Below are positions 19,958-29,426 of a stretch of DNA of 64,000 nucleotides, piece after piece. A program made the translations under genes and the position numbers. Where the stretch lies: positions 1 through 64,000 of the forward strand of contig WGOE01000005.1 in NCBI GenBank assembly GCA_016124195.1. The letters run 5' to 3'. How positions within the stretch are numbered: the first letter of the stretch is position 1; each line of letters starts with the position of its first letter. The stretch is from a bacterium. GTDB taxonomy: Bacteria; Pseudomonadota; Alphaproteobacteria; Rhodobacterales; Rhodobacteraceae. The notes beneath the pieces were generated by a model. It was not told where the DNA came from. It made no database searches and worked only from the letters and a program-made list of their open reading frames with translations.

Positions 19958-20436
19958 GCCCGCCCCGTCGAGCCAAAGCCGCCAGAACCCCTGTCGGTTT
20001 CCCCAAGGGAATCAACCACTTCAAAGCGCGCCTGCCGGACAGGCGCCACGACGGCCTGCGCGATCCGGTCGCCGTGTCGGATCAGGAACGGCTCAGAGCC
20101 GAGGTTGATCAGCGCCACGCCCAAAGGCCCGCGATAATCGCTGTCGATGGTGCCGGGCGTGTTGGGCAGGCTGATGCCGAACTTGACCGCAAGGCCAGAC
20201 CGAGGCCGGATCTGCATTTCGTAACCTTCTGGAATCTCGACCCGAATCCCGGTCGGCACGATCATGCGCTGCATGGGAGCCAGCGTCAGACCTGCCGCCC
20301 GGTCCTCTGGAGCGAGGTTGGCGCGCAGGTCGGCCCCGGCCGCACCCGGCGTTTCATAACGCGGCAAGGGCTGGCTGCGGTCGGCCCACTCCTCCCACAG
20401 GATCTTGATGACGGGCAAGTCGCTCATATCACTCAT
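19954..20436 (-). CDS. dut: Deoxyuridine 5'-triphosphate nucleotidohydrolase (dUTPase)
   Basis: This 160-aa trimeric dUTPase hydrolyses dUTP to dUMP, keeping uracil out of DNA. Family motifs in order are [17 protein letters not shown], the substrate-specific [10 protein letters not shown], and the C-terminal glycine-rich GFGSTGRA. It overlaps coaBC by 8 nt at its start and the MoeB-like gene by 4 nt at its end, so the three are one transcription unit. Linkage of coaBC and dut is common in bacteria. Confidence 0.96.
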   Translation of the reverse strand: MSDMSDLPVIKILWEEWADRSQPLPRYETPGAAGADLRANLAPEDRAAGLTLAPMQRMIVPTGIRVEIPEGYEMQIRPRSGLAVKFGISLPNTPGTIDSDYRGPLGVALINLGSEPFLIRHGDRIAQAVVAPVRQARFEVVDSLGETDRGSGGFGSTGRA

Positions 20437-21628
20437 CTTTCAGCGCATCCGCGATGCAAAGCGCCAGCCTGCGCGCCACGTCGTCCTTGGCCATGCGGGG
20501 CCAGACTTCCTCGCCCTCGGCGCGGATCAGCGTGACGGCATTTTCCGCCCCGCCCATGATGCCCGTCTCGGGCGAGACATCATTGGCCACGATCCAGTCG
20601 CAGCCTTTGCGCAACCGCTTTGCGCGGGCATTTGCCAGCACGTCATCGGTTTCGGCGGCAAAACCCACGACCAGCCGGGGGCGCGTGTGCCCCTTGCTGA
20701 CACTGGCAAGAATGTCAGGGTTTTCAACGAACTGCAGGGCCGGCGCCTGACCCGATCCATCCTTCTTCATCTTTGATCCCGAGGCGTTGAGCACGCGCCA
20801 ATCAGCCACGGCGGCGGCCATAACGGCGGCATCGGCGGGCAGGGCCGCACTGACAGCAGCCAGCATCTGAACCGCGGTCTCGACCCGCACGACCGCGACT
20901 CCTTGCGGCGGCGCCACTTCTGCCGGACCGGTGACGAATGTGACGCGCGCACCCAGATCGCGCAGTGCGGCCGCAATCGCCGTACCCTGCGCGCCAGAGC
21001 TTCGATTGGCAATAAAGCGCACGGGATCAATGGGTTCATGCGTCGGCCCCGAGGTGACCAGCACATGCCGCCCCTGCAGCGGACCCGCCTCAAAGGCGGA
21101 AGCGATCGCCGCAAAGATCGCCTCGGGCTCGGCCATGCGACCGGGGCCGAACTCGCCACAGGCCATGGCGCCATCGTCCGGCCCGACAAAGCGGATGCCA
21201 TCGCCGCGCAAGGTTGCAAGGTTGCGCTGCGTCGCGGCATGCTGCCACATCCGCACATTCATCGCGGGCGCCAGCAAGACCGGCGTGTCGGTGGCCAGCA
21301 AGAGGGTCGAGGCCAGATCATCCGCCTGCCCTGTGGCCATCCGCGCCATCAGATCGGCCGTGGCCGGCGCCACCACGATCAGATCGGCCGAGCGCGACAG
21401 TTCAATATGGCCCATCTCGGCCTCGGCGGTCAGATCGAAGAGGGCGCTATGCACCTTTTCCCCGGCCAAGGCGCCTACGGACAGGGCAGTGACGAACTCG
21501 GCACCCGCCTTGGTCAGAACGGGCGTCACCGCGGCACCCGCGCCTTTCAGAAGCCTTATCAAGCTCAATGACTTGTAGGCCGCGATCCCGCCACCGATGA
21601 TCAGAAGAATGCGCCGGTCTGCAAGCAT
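20429..21628 (-). CDS. coaBC: CoaBC, phosphopantothenoylcysteine synthetase/decarboxylase
   Basis: This 399-aa bifunctional enzyme performs two steps of coenzyme A synthesis. The N-terminal flavin-dependent decarboxylase (about 1-180) has His74 in MGHIELSR, Asn124 in PAMNVRMW and Cys157 in AMACGEFG. The C-terminal ligase (about 187-399) has [13 protein letters not shown] and the lysine-containing SKMKKDG. Length is standard. The ATG at 21628 follows a G-rich site; the downstream gene dut overlaps its end. Confidence 0.96.
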   Translation of the reverse strand: MLADRRILLIIGGGIAAYKSLSLIRLLKGAGAAVTPVLTKAGAEFVTALSVGALAGEKVHSALFDLTAEAEMGHIELSRSADLIVVAPATADLMARMATGQADDLASTLLLATDTPVLLAPAMNVRMWQHAATQRNLATLRGDGIRFVGPDDGAMACGEFGPGRMAEPEAIFAAIASAFEAGPLQGRHVLVTSGPTHEPIDPVRFIANRSSGAQGTAIAAALRDLGARVTFVTGPAEVAPPQGVAVVRVETAVQMLAAVSAALPADAAVMAAAVADWRVLNASGSKMKKDGSGQAPALQFVENPDILASVSKGHTRPRLVVGFAAETDDVLANARAKRLRKGCDWIVANDVSPETGIMGGAENAVTLIRAEGEEVWPRMAKDDVARRLALCIADALKDE

Positions 21629-21688
21629 GGGACCCCCTTGGACAGCGCCAAGTTACGGGTGGGGCCTGGCAAACTCAAGAGACCGCGC

Positions 21689-22567
21689 TCAGCGCAGGAA
21701 GGTCGCGGGGCCGGCGCCCTGCGCCTCAAGACTGCGGCGCAGCTTGCCGAAGGCAGCGGCCTCCAGTTGGCGGATCCGCTCTTTCGACAGTTTGAGTTCC
21801 GTGCCAAGCGATTCCAGCGTGCGCGGCGCATCGACCAGTTGCCGTTCGCGCACGATCAGACGTTCGCGCGGCGTCAGGGTCTGCATGGCATTGGCGAGAT
21901 GATCGCGCAGCACCATCCGGTCATGGCTCATCGCAAAAAGCTCGGCGGCCTGGGTGCTTTCGTCTTCCAGAACGTCGATCCATTCGCGGCCATCCTCGTC
22001 AGCCGCCTGCGTGGCGTTCAAGGAGGCGTCGGACCCCGACAGCCGCCCCTCCATCATCGCCACATCGCCGACCGGCACGCCGAGTTCGGCCGCCACAGCC
22101 GCGCGCAGTTCCATGCCCTCCAGCGTCTCGCCACGCGCCGAAGCCTCGCGCACCAGCCGCGCCTCGACCCGGCGCATGTTGAAAAACAACGACTTTTGCG
22201 AGGTGGTCGAGCCGGTGCGCACCATCGACCAGTTGCGCATCACATAGTCTTGCAACTGGGCCTTGATCCAGAACATCGCATAGGTGGAAAAGCGCACGCC
22301 GCGATCGGGGTCGAACTTCTCCGCCGCCTTCATCAGCCCCATGGCCGCCTCTTGCGTCAGGTCGGGCATCGAGGCGCCATAGCGGCGGAATTTCGCGGCC
22401 ATCGACAGCGCGAGGCGCATATAAGAGGTGATCAGCTTGTCCAGTGCTGCCTTGTCCTGATGGTCGCGCCAGGCGCGGGCCAGGGCCGCTTCCTGTTCGG
22501 CATCCAGCAGAGCGGCCGAGCGGGCCTTCGCGGTCAGCTTTGGGTCGGCGAATTGGTCCAGGGCCAT
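21689..22567 (-). CDS. rpoH: RNA polymerase sigma-32-type factor, RpoHII-like
   Basis: This 292-aa sigma-70-family factor of group 3 has region 2 (LDKLITSYMRLALSMAAKF onward, about 42-110) with the RpoH-type QKSLFFNMRR box (about 124-133). Region 4 helix-turn-helix lies near the C-terminus (TLESLGTELKLSKERIRQLE). The N-terminus MALDQFADPKL resembles RpoHII of Rhodobacter, which acts in singlet-oxygen and oxidative-stress responses, rather than RpoHI; this sub-assignment is from memory. GGAGGAT precedes the ATG at 22567. It sits 60 bp upstream of coaBC on the same strand and diverges from the cobinamide kinase gene. Confidence 0.93.
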   Translation of the reverse strand: MALDQFADPKLTAKARSAALLDAEQEAALARAWRDHQDKAALDKLITSYMRLALSMAAKFRRYGASMPDLTQEAAMGLMKAAEKFDPDRGVRFSTYAMFWIKAQLQDYVMRNWSMVRTGSTTSQKSLFFNMRRVEARLVREASARGETLEGMELRAAVAAELGVPVGDVAMMEGRLSGSDASLNATQAADEDGREWIDVLEDESTQAAELFAMSHDRMVLRDHLANAMQTLTPRERLIVRERQLVDAPRTLESLGTELKLSKERIRQLEAAAFGKLRRSLEAQGAGPATFLR

Positions 22568-22628
22568 GGCATCCTCCGATTTATCCCGCATTTGCTTGCG
22601 GTCTTTGATGGTGATACGCAGCCATTTC

Positions 22629-23195
22629 ATGATCGGATCACTTGAAACCTGGAAATTGCCACAGTTGAGCCTGGTCGTGGGCGGCGCGCGGTCAGGCAAG
22701 TCGCGGCTGGCCGAACGGCTTGTGACGGGCAGCGGTCTTCGGCGCCATTACATCGCCACCGCGCAGGCCTGGGATGACGAGATGCGCGCGCGGATCGCGG
22801 CGCATCAGACCGACCGCGGCGCGCATTGGGTGACCCACGAGTCGCCGCGCGATGTGGCCCCGGTTCTGGCGCAGCTTGGGGCGGGCGATGTGGTGCTGGT
22901 CGATTGCGCGACGCTGTGGCTGACCAATGTGCTCTTGGCCGAGGCCGACATCGCCAGCGAAAGCGCCGCATTTCTGGCCGCCTTGACCCGCTGCGCCGCG
23001 CCGGTCGTCATCGTCTCCAATGAGGTCGGCTGGGGGATCGTGCCCGACAACGCGCTGGCCCGCGCGTTTCGCGACCATCAGGGCCGGCTGAACCAGCAGA
23101 TTGCGGCAGAGGCCCAGTTGGTGCTGGGTGTCATGGCGGGCCTGCCCATGGCGCTGAAAGGGCAGCTTCCCGCCGGGTTTCATCAGCATCCGTGA
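22629..23195 (+). CDS. cobU: Adenosylcobinamide kinase/guanylyltransferase (CobP/CobU)
   Basis: This protein of about 188 aa phosphorylates adenosylcobinamide and transfers GMP in cobalamin assembly. The P-loop GGARSGKS is near residue 15 and is followed by RRHYIATAQAWDDEM, VDCATLWLTN and SNEVGWGIVPDN, the order found in CobU. The start is uncertain: ATG at 22629 has a weak ribosome site, and TTG codons lie slightly downstream. No other cobalamin gene is in the window. Confidence 0.92.
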   Translation: MIGSLETWKLPQLSLVVGGARSGKSRLAERLVTGSGLRRHYIATAQAWDDEMRARIAAHQTDRGAHWVTHESPRDVAPVLAQLGAGDVVLVDCATLWLTNVLLAEADIASESAAFLAALTRCAAPVVIVSNEVGWGIVPDNALARAFRDHQGRLNQQIAAEAQLVLGVMAGLPMALKGQLPAGFHQHP

Positions 23196-23264
23196 TGGCA
23201 GGGCGCACAATTGCGCGCTTGGCCTTGGGGTCGCCAGCGCTTAGTCCTGCCCAAAAGGGGAGAG

Positions 23265-24134
23265 ATGATGACCTATGATCTTGTGATCGGCGACCGCGCC
23301 TATTCCAGTTGGTCGCTGCGCGGCTGGCTGTTGTTCGATGCCTTCGGTATTCCGGTCAGGACGCATCTGGTGCGGCTTTACACCGATGAACTGGCAACCC
23401 TGTTGAAGAACTATTTCCCGGCCCGGACCGCGCCCACGATGCGCACGCCCGATGGCAGCGTCGTGACCGAGACGATTGCGATTGCCGAGGAACTGGCCAG
23501 CCGGCACCCCGAGGCCAGGATCTGGCCGGCCGATCCCAAGGCACGGGCGGTGGCGCGGGTTCTGGCTGCCGAGATGCATGCGGGCTTTCAGGCGCTGCGG
23601 TCGGAATGCCCGATGAACCTGCGGGTGAGCTATGAGGCCTTTGCGCCGACCGAGGCCGTGCTGGCCGACCTCGCCCGGCTGGAGACCCTCTGGACCTGGG
23701 CGCGGCAGGAGACCGGCGGCCCCTGGCTCGCCGGCGCCTATTCGGCGGCCGACGCCTTCTTTGCCCCTGTGGCGAGCCGGATCGCCACCTACAACCTGCC
23801 CGTCTCGGCCGAGGCCCGGGCCTATGTCGAGGCGCATCTGGCGCATCAATCGTTCCGCCAGTGGCGGGCGATGGGCATGGTGGACGGGGCCGACCAGGAC
23901 TTCTACCGCCGCGAGTGGCCTCAGCGGCCCTGGCCCGGCCCGCAGCCCCTGCCCGCCCGCGCCGTGGCCGGAACCGAGGCAGAGAACACGGCCTGCCCCT
24001 ATTCGGGCAAGCCGGTCACCCACGTGCTGGAACTGGGCGGGCGGCGCTATGGGTTCTGCAACGCCTTTTGCCGGGACAAGACCGTGGCCGACCCGCAGGC
24101 CTGGCCGAAGTTCATGGCGCTGTTGCCGACCTGA
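23265..24134 (+). CDS. Glutathione S-transferase with C-terminal cysteine-rich (TRASH/YHS-like) tail
   Basis: This 289-aa protein has a thioredoxin-fold GST N-domain (YDLVIGDRAYSSWSLRGW, then the TVTETIAIAEEL-like segment VVTETIAIAEELA) and a helical C-domain to about residue 225. A separate tail follows with Cys244 in TACPYSGKPV and Cys265/Cys269 in YGFCNAFCRDKT. The spacing CPxSG...FCN..CR resembles small zinc- or copper-binding TRASH/YHS modules. A GGGGAGAG ribosome site supports ATG at 23265 or 23268. It follows the cobinamide kinase by 69 bp; no functional link is evident. Confidence 0.87.
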   Translation: MMTYDLVIGDRAYSSWSLRGWLLFDAFGIPVRTHLVRLYTDELATLLKNYFPARTAPTMRTPDGSVVTETIAIAEELASRHPEARIWPADPKARAVARVLAAEMHAGFQALRSECPMNLRVSYEAFAPTEAVLADLARLETLWTWARQETGGPWLAGAYSAADAFFAPVASRIATYNLPVSAEARAYVEAHLAHQSFRQWRAMGMVDGADQDFYRREWPQRPWPGPQPLPARAVAGTEAENTACPYSGKPVTHVLELGGRRYGFCNAFCRDKTVADPQAWPKFMALLPT

Positions 24135-24156
24135 GCCCGTGCGATCACGCCCGGCC

Positions 24157-24179
24157 GCAGGGGGTTTCACACCCCCTGC
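24157..24179. terminator. GC-rich hairpin after the GST gene
   Basis: GCAGGGGGT (24157-24165) pairs perfectly with ACCCCCTGC (24171-24179) around a 5-nt loop. It lies 22 nt after the GST stop and is followed immediately by a copy-like segment of the dispersed repeat (24180-24212). Confidence 0.55.
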
Positions 24180-24212
24180 ACCCCCGTGGAGGATTTCTGC
24201 AAAGAGCAAAAC
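24180..24212 (+). repeat. Divergent copy of the dispersed GATGAAG-type repeat
   Basis: CCCCCGTGGAGGATTTCTGC followed by AAAGAGCAAAA resembles the other intergenic copies (37013, 39501, 52219, 52387): C-rich start, then GGAG-ATTT, then a purine-rich end. It is the most divergent of the five and lacks GATGAAG, so membership is tentative. Confidence 0.4.
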
Positions 24213-24277
24213 GGGGAGGTTTACCATTCTTAAACCTTTCATCCGCTAACCGTTAACCAAGTTGAACGGAGGCGGAC

Positions 24278-25792
24278 ATGGTGGCGCGGGCCTTTACGGT
24301 GGCCTTTGAGGGGGTCGAGGCGCGTCTGGTCGAGGTGCAATGCGCCGTCTCGCCCGGCATGCCCTACTTCGGTCTGGTGGGACTGCCCGACAAGGCGGTG
24401 TCCGAGGCGCGCGAAAGGGTCAAGGCGGCGCTGAACGCGATGGCGATTGCGCTGCCGTCGAAGCGGATCATGGTCAATCTGTCGCCCGCCGATCTGCCGA
24501 AGGAGGGCTCGCATTTCGACCTGCCGATCGCGCTGGCCGTGCTGGCCGCCATCGAGATCATTCCAAAGGATGCGGTGGAAAGCATTGTAGCTCTTGGGGA
24601 ATTGTCTCTGGACGGCCGCCTGATGCCAGTGATCGGGGCTCTGCCGGCGGCCATGACGGCGGCAGAAGAGGGCAAGGCGCTGATGTGTCCGCGCGCCTGC
24701 GGGGCCGAGGCGGCCTGGGTCGGGGCGACCGAGGTTCTGGCTGCAGGATCGCTGGCCGAGGTGGTCGCGCATTTCACCGGCCGCAAGGCCTTGCAGGCTG
24801 CGGAGGCGGGCGAGATCGTGAGCGGCCCCGACGCTCCGGATCTGCGCGACGTGAAGGGGCAGGAGCGGGCCAAGCGCGCACTGGAAATTGCGGCGGCCGG
24901 GCGGCATCACATGCTGATGGTGGGCTCTCCGGGGTCGGGCAAGTCGATGCTGGCGCGGCGGATGCCGGGGATCCTGCCGCCGATGTCGGCGGTCGAGGCG
25001 CTGGAAACCTCGATGATCCATTCGATCGCAGGGCTTTTGTCGGAGGGCGGGATCACCCGGACCCGGCCGTTTCAGGACCCGCATCACACCGCCTCTCCGG
25101 CGGCGATCACCGGGGGCAGCAAAGGGGCCAAGCCCGGACAGGTCAGCCTTGCGCACAACGGCGTTCTGTTCATGGACGAATTCCCCGAGTTTCCGCGTCA
25201 GGTGCTGGAAACCCTGCGCCAGCCGATGGAGACCGGCGACATTGTGGTAGCGCGGGCCAATGCCCATATCCGTTATCCCAGCCGCTTTCTGCTGATCGCG
25301 GCGGCCAACCCCTGCAAATGCGGCTTCATGACCGATCCGGCGCGGGCCTGTGCCCGGGTGCCGCAATGTGGCGAGGATTATCTGGGCCGCATCTCCGGCC
25401 CCTTGATGGATCGGTTCGACCTGCGGGTCGAGGTGCCGCCGGTCGCCTATGCCGACCTCGACCTGCCCGCGACCGGCGAGGCTTCGGCGACAGTGGCCGC
25501 GCGGGTCTCGGCGGCGCGCGGAATTCAGGCCGCCCGCTTTGCCGATCACCCGAAGGTGCGGGTGAACGCCGAGGCCGAGGGCGCCCTTCTGGAAGACATC
25601 GCCCGGCCCGATGCCGAAAGCCGCGCCCTCCTGGCCAAGGTGGCCGAACGTTTCGGCCTGACGGCGCGCGGCTATCACCGGGTACTGCGGGTGGCACGGA
25701 CCATTGCGGATCTGGCTGGCGAAAGCACCCTGCGCCGGCCGCATGTCGCCGAGGCGGTCAGCTACAGGATGTCGCTGACCAGCCGAAGCTGA
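24278..25792 (+). CDS. comM: ComM/YifB-family AAA+ ATPase (Mg-chelatase-like)
   Basis: This 504-aa protein is the YifB/ComM helicase-like ATPase, which in Vibrio and Haemophilus promotes branch migration during natural transformation. The N-terminal Lon-like domain begins VARAFTVAFEGVEARLVEVQ. Walker A GSPGSGKS is at 216-223 and Walker B VLFMDE at 296-301; a zinc-finger-like cluster NPCKCGF...CARVPQCGEDY follows. Many non-competent bacteria carry it, so competence should not be inferred. GGAGG precedes the ATG. It converges with gshB at 15 bp. Confidence 0.94.
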   Translation: MVARAFTVAFEGVEARLVEVQCAVSPGMPYFGLVGLPDKAVSEARERVKAALNAMAIALPSKRIMVNLSPADLPKEGSHFDLPIALAVLAAIEIIPKDAVESIVALGELSLDGRLMPVIGALPAAMTAAEEGKALMCPRACGAEAAWVGATEVLAAGSLAEVVAHFTGRKALQAAEAGEIVSGPDAPDLRDVKGQERAKRALEIAAAGRHHMLMVGSPGSGKSMLARRMPGILPPMSAVEALETSMIHSIAGLLSEGGITRTRPFQDPHHTASPAAITGGSKGAKPGQVSLAHNGVLFMDEFPEFPRQVLETLRQPMETGDIVVARANAHIRYPSRFLLIAAANPCKCGFMTDPARACARVPQCGEDYLGRISGPLMDRFDLRVEVPPVAYADLDLPATGEASATVAARVSAARGIQAARFADHPKVRVNAEAEGALLEDIARPDAESRALLAKVAERFGLTARGYHRVLRVARTIADLAGESTLRRPHVAEAVSYRMSLTSRS

Positions 25793-25807
25793 GGGGACGT
25801 TGGCGGG

Positions 25808-26758
25808 TCATCGGGCGGCAGCGATCTTCGCCTCGATCACTTCCCAGATCAGCGCGGCCGCATTGGTGCCGTCAAACCGTTCCAACTCCTGAATGCCGGT
25901 GGGAGAGGTCACGTTAATCTCGGTCAGATAGTCGCCGATCACGTCGATGCCGACAAAGACCTGACCCTTTTCCCGCAGGGTCGGTCCGATCGCGGCGCAA
26001 ATCTCGAGATCGCGCGAGGTCATGCCAATCTTTTCCGGCCGCCCGCCGACATGCATGTTGGACCGCGTCTCGCCCGGCTGCGGAACCCGGTTGATCGCGC
26101 CGACCGGTTCGCCATTGACGAGGATGATCCGCTTGTCGCCTTTCGAGACATCGGGCAGGAATTTCTGCACGATCAGGGGTTCGCGGCTCATCGAGGTGAA
26201 AAGCTCGAACAGGCTGGACAGGTTGCGGTCGTTGGGATCGAGCCGGAACACCCCCGCGCCGCCGTTGCCATAAAGCGGCTTGAGGATGATGTCGCCGTGA
26301 CGCGCCTTGAAAGCGCGGATGGTCGCAAGGTCGCGCGCAATGGCCGTCGGGGGGATGAGGTCTGGAAATTGCAGAACCAACAGCTTTTCCGGGCAGTTGC
26401 GCACCCAGAATGGGTCGTTCACCACAAGGGTCTTCGGATGAATCATGTCCAGAAGATGGGTCGTCGTGATGTAACCCATGTCGAACGGCGGGTCCTGCCG
26501 CAGCCAGACGACATCCTGTTCTGCCAGATCGACCTCTGTCTCCGGTCCGTAACTGACATGGTTGCCCAATTCGCGGCGCAACTCGATCGGAAAGCCGCGT
26601 GCGACCACTCGACCTTCGACAAAGGCCAGACGGTCTGCCGTGTAGAAAAACAGCGAATGACCCCGCTGCTGCGCCTCGATCGCAATGCGAAAGGTACTGT
26701 CCGCGTTTATGTTCACCGACCCGATCGGGTCCATCTGCAAGGCAATTTTGAGGGCCAT
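25808..26758 (-). CDS. gshB: Glutathione synthetase
   Basis: This 316-aa ATP-grasp enzyme joins gamma-glutamylcysteine and glycine to make glutathione. The N-domain starts [20 protein letters not shown], a typical GshB beginning, and the ATP-grasp core contains [15 protein letters not shown] and [20 protein letters not shown], the latter with the Mg-binding Glu/Asn. AGGAG precedes the ATG at 26758; an ATG two codons upstream is possible. The glutathione supply fits the two GST genes and the copper and peroxide genes nearby, though none is in the same operon. Confidence 0.96.
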   Translation of the reverse strand: MALKIALQMDPIGSVNINADSTFRIAIEAQQRGHSLFFYTADRLAFVEGRVVARGFPIELRRELGNHVSYGPETEVDLAEQDVVWLRQDPPFDMGYITTTHLLDMIHPKTLVVNDPFWVRNCPEKLLVLQFPDLIPPTAIARDLATIRAFKARHGDIILKPLYGNGGAGVFRLDPNDRNLSSLFELFTSMSREPLIVQKFLPDVSKGDKRIILVNGEPVGAINRVPQPGETRSNMHVGGRPEKIGMTSRDLEICAAIGPTLREKGQVFVGIDVIGDYLTEINVTSPTGIQELERFDGTNAAALIWEVIEAKIAAAR

Positions 26759-26814
26759 GATCATCTCCTGGATCTGGCCCCCTTGATGGCGCAGGTCTGC
26801 GCCAGATGCAATTG

Positions 26815-27198
26815 TCAGGCCGCCAGAGCGTTTTCGATGATTTCGATCCGTCCCATCGCGTCGACCAGCGCCACATCGAACCTCATGTCGGTGTTCTGGC
26901 CATTCGGCTCTCCACCGACAAATTCGGATGCGGTCGCCATGATTCGCTGGATCTGTCCGTGGGTCAGATGTTCGGCAGCCAGCGCATGGCTGCTGCTTTT
27001 CTTGACCTCGATGAAAACGACAGTCTCGCCTTCGCGGGCTATCAGGTCGATTTCACCGATGCTGCCGCGCCAACGACGATGGATCACGGCGCGACCCGTT
27101 CTGTCATAAAGTTGCGAAACCTGATCTTCCGCGGCAATTCCGGCATGATAGGATGCGGCACCGCGCATCTCGCGCCCGATCCGCGATGACGTACTCAT
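26815..27198 (-). CDS. yraN: YraN-family (UPF0102) predicted endonuclease-fold protein
   Basis: This 127-aa protein has the nuclease-like core [19 protein letters not shown] (E-x-D plus ExK), the hallmark of the YraN/UPF0102 family, which is related to Holliday-junction resolvases. No biochemical role is firmly established. Its start overlaps rsmI by 4 nt, and it is followed by gshB after 56 bp. Linkage to rsmI and an LpoA-like gene mirrors the E. coli yraL-yraM-yraN region. Confidence 0.92.
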   Translation of the reverse strand: MSTSSRIGREMRGAASYHAGIAAEDQVSQLYDRTGRAVIHRRWRGSIGEIDLIAREGETVVFIEVKKSSSHALAAEHLTHGQIQRIMATASEFVGGEPNGQNTDMRFDVALVDAMGRIEIIENALAA

Positions 27199-28079
27199 GC
27201 ATCGTCTCCTTGCGTATCCGCACCAAGCGACAGGGCAAGCTGATAAACCTCCCGACGTGGCAGACCGAAAGCCTCGGAGACTTGGGTGGCTGCGTCCTTC
27301 TTGGAAAGTGTCTTCAACGCCTGTCGCAATGCCTCTTCCACGGTTGCGGCGTTCGCCGCCACGGGATGCGCCCGGTCGACCACCACAACGATTTCCCCCT
27401 TGATGTCACGTCCCGCCACGCTTTGTGCCAGTTCGGCCAGACTTCCGCGCGTGACCTCTTCAAAGCGCTTGGTCAATTCCCGGCAAAGTGCGGCTTGGCG
27501 GTCGCCACCCAGTGATTCGATCATATCACGAAGGCAGGCCTCAATTCTTCTGGGAGATTCGTAAAATATGAGCGATCCGGGCACCTGAGCCAGATCGCGC
27601 AGGGTAGATCTTCGCGCGATGGACTTGTTGGGCAGAAAACCGGCGAAGAAGAAGCGGTCGGTTGGCAGGCCCGAAACGCTGAGCGCGCACAACAGCGCCG
27701 AGGGGCCGGGAGCTGCCAGCACGGTCAGGCCGGCGTCGATGGCCGCTCTGGCGAGTTGATAGCCGGGGTCGGCCACCAGCGGGGTTCCGGCCTCTGACGC
27801 ATAGGCCACCGATTTGCCGGCCTTGAGCGCCTCGAGCAGCCGGGGGCGCATCTGATCGCCGTTATGGTCGTGATAGGCCAGAACCGGCCGGCCGTTCAGC
27901 GCCACGCCGTGGATCTCCATCAGGTGGCGCAGGGTGCGGGTGTCTTCGGCCGCCAACACATCGGCTCGGGCCAGAATGTCCAGCGCCCTCAGGGTGATAT
28001 CACGCGCCGCCCCGATCGGTGTGGCCACGAAATGCAACCCCGGTACGAGGGCTGCGGGGTTTGGCGTCCAGTTGCCCAT
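27195..28079 (-). CDS. rsmI: 16S rRNA (cytidine1402-2'-O)-methyltransferase
   Basis: This 294-aa SAM-dependent enzyme 2'-O-methylates C1402 in the ribosomal decoding centre. It shows the tetrapyrrole-methylase fold with LHFVATPIGAARDITLRALD at the start, AAEDTRTLRHL, and SEAGTPLVADPG. The C-terminal extension with the Lys/Asp-rich TLSKKDAATQVSEA is RsmI-specific. It diverges from the LpoA-like gene across 167 bp and overlaps yraN by 4 nt. Confidence 0.95.
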   Translation of the reverse strand: MGNWTPNPAALVPGLHFVATPIGAARDITLRALDILARADVLAAEDTRTLRHLMEIHGVALNGRPVLAYHDHNGDQMRPRLLEALKAGKSVAYASEAGTPLVADPGYQLARAAIDAGLTVLAAPGPSALLCALSVSGLPTDRFFFAGFLPNKSIARRSTLRDLAQVPGSLIFYESPRRIEACLRDMIESLGGDRQAALCRELTKRFEEVTRGSLAELAQSVAGRDIKGEIVVVVDRAHPVAANAATVEEALRQALKTLSKKDAATQVSEAFGLPRREVYQLALSLGADTQGDDA

Positions 28080-28246
28080 GATCGGCTTGCCTCACTTTCA
28101 CGTCAGGTTGACGGCCCTGGTTCACGACTGGCCAAGTTTACTTCACTTCAGGTTCCGCTTACTCTGCCTTGCGTCAAGGGGCGAGGGGGAACGATGGCAG
28201 AAGCCAGGCGACCCGGCGGTCCGCTGCAGTTGGTCAGGAGTTTTAG

Positions 28247-29425
28247 ATGGTCGGTATTCTATCACGTCTGCGCATCGGTACGGTGCGATTGACCGCCGGT
28301 CTGGCCGGATTGGCGCTCATGTCGGCCTGCGAGATGGGCACTTCGCACTCCGGCATGTCGGGGTCCTACGACGGTGCGCCGGTGGCAGTGGCGCTTCTGG
28401 TGCCTTCGGGCTCTGGCGAGGCGACCGACGATCTGATCGCCACGGGCCTTGAAAATGCGGCCCGCATGGCGATCGCCGATCTGGGCAATGTGAAGATCGA
28501 CCTGCGGGTCTATCCGACCGCCGCCAACCCCGACACCGCCGCCGCCATGGCCACCAAGGCCGTGGACGAAGGCGCCAAGATCATCCTCGGCCCCTTCTAC
28601 GCGCTGGAGGCCAACAAGGCCGGCGCCGCCGTAAAGGGACGCGGCATCGACGTTCTGGCCTTTTCCAACAACACCGCCATCGCGGGCGGCAATGTCTTCA
28701 TCCTGGGTCAGACCTTTGACAGCACTGCCAGCCGGCTGGCCTCCTATGCGGTCAGCAAGGGGCTGAGCCGGATCATGATCGTGTCCGATCAGAACGCGGC
28801 CGGCGAGGCGGGCAAGGCCGCCATCCGCAACGCGATCACCGCAGCAGGCGGCACGGTTGCGGCAGTGGGCAGCTATGAGTTCAGCCAGAACGGCATCGTT
28901 CAGGCGGTCACAGGAATCGCCGCTTCGGCGAAATCCTCGGGCGCGCAGGCCCTGTTCCTGACCGCCGACACCGGGGGCGCGCTGCCGCTGCTGACGCAGC
29001 TTTTGACAGAGAACGGCGCAGGTCCGACAACGACGCAATACATCGGCCTGACCCGGTGGGACATTCCCACGGCCAACCTGACCCAGCCCGGCGTACAGGG
29101 CGGCTGGTTCGCGCTGCCGGACCCCAACCTCGCCCAGCAGTTCCTGACCCGCTACCAGTCGGTCAATGGCGCGGCACCGCATGCGACCGCGGGGCTCGCC
29201 TATGACGGCATGGCCGCGATCGGCGCCTTGATCAAGCAGGGCGGACCGGGCGCGCTGAACGCCCAGGGCCTGACCCAGGGCGCCGGTTTTGTAGGCGTCA
29301 ACGGCATTTTCCGCTTCCTTTCGGATGGCACGAACCAGCGGGGGCTCGCCGTGGCGCAGATCGTCAACCAGCAGGTGACGCTCATCGACCCGGCACCGCG
29401 TGCCTTCGGCGGCGCCGGCTACTGA
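28247..29425 (+). CDS. LpoA-like penicillin-binding protein activator lipoprotein
   Basis: This 392-aa lipoprotein has a lipobox LALMSAC with the acylated Cys near residue 28, followed by a periplasmic-binding-protein type 1 fold (VAVALLVPSGSGEATDDLI to the C-terminus). In gammaproteobacteria LpoA stimulates PBP1A peptidoglycan synthesis; this shorter protein matches only the LpoA C-terminal domain, as in other alphaproteobacteria. The assignment is supported by position: it diverges from rsmI and is close to yraN, as in E. coli. Its stop codon is separated by one nucleotide from the glnD start used here. Confidence 0.85.
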   Translation: MVGILSRLRIGTVRLTAGLAGLALMSACEMGTSHSGMSGSYDGAPVAVALLVPSGSGEATDDLIATGLENAARMAIADLGNVKIDLRVYPTAANPDTAAAMATKAVDEGAKIILGPFYALEANKAGAAVKGRGIDVLAFSNNTAIAGGNVFILGQTFDSTASRLASYAVSKGLSRIMIVSDQNAAGEAGKAAIRNAITAAGGTVAAVGSYEFSQNGIVQAVTGIAASAKSSGAQALFLTADTGGALPLLTQLLTENGAGPTTTQYIGLTRWDIPTANLTQPGVQGGWFALPDPNLAQQFLTRYQSVNGAAPHATAGLAYDGMAAIGALIKQGGPGALNAQGLTQGAGFVGVNGIFRFLSDGTNQRGLAVAQIVNQQVTLIDPAPRAFGGAGY

Positions 29426-29426
29426 C

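Noticed and set aside
24278-25792. Evidence for natural competence from comM alone
   Set aside because: ComM/YifB is widespread in bacteria not known to take up DNA, and no other competence gene lies in this window.
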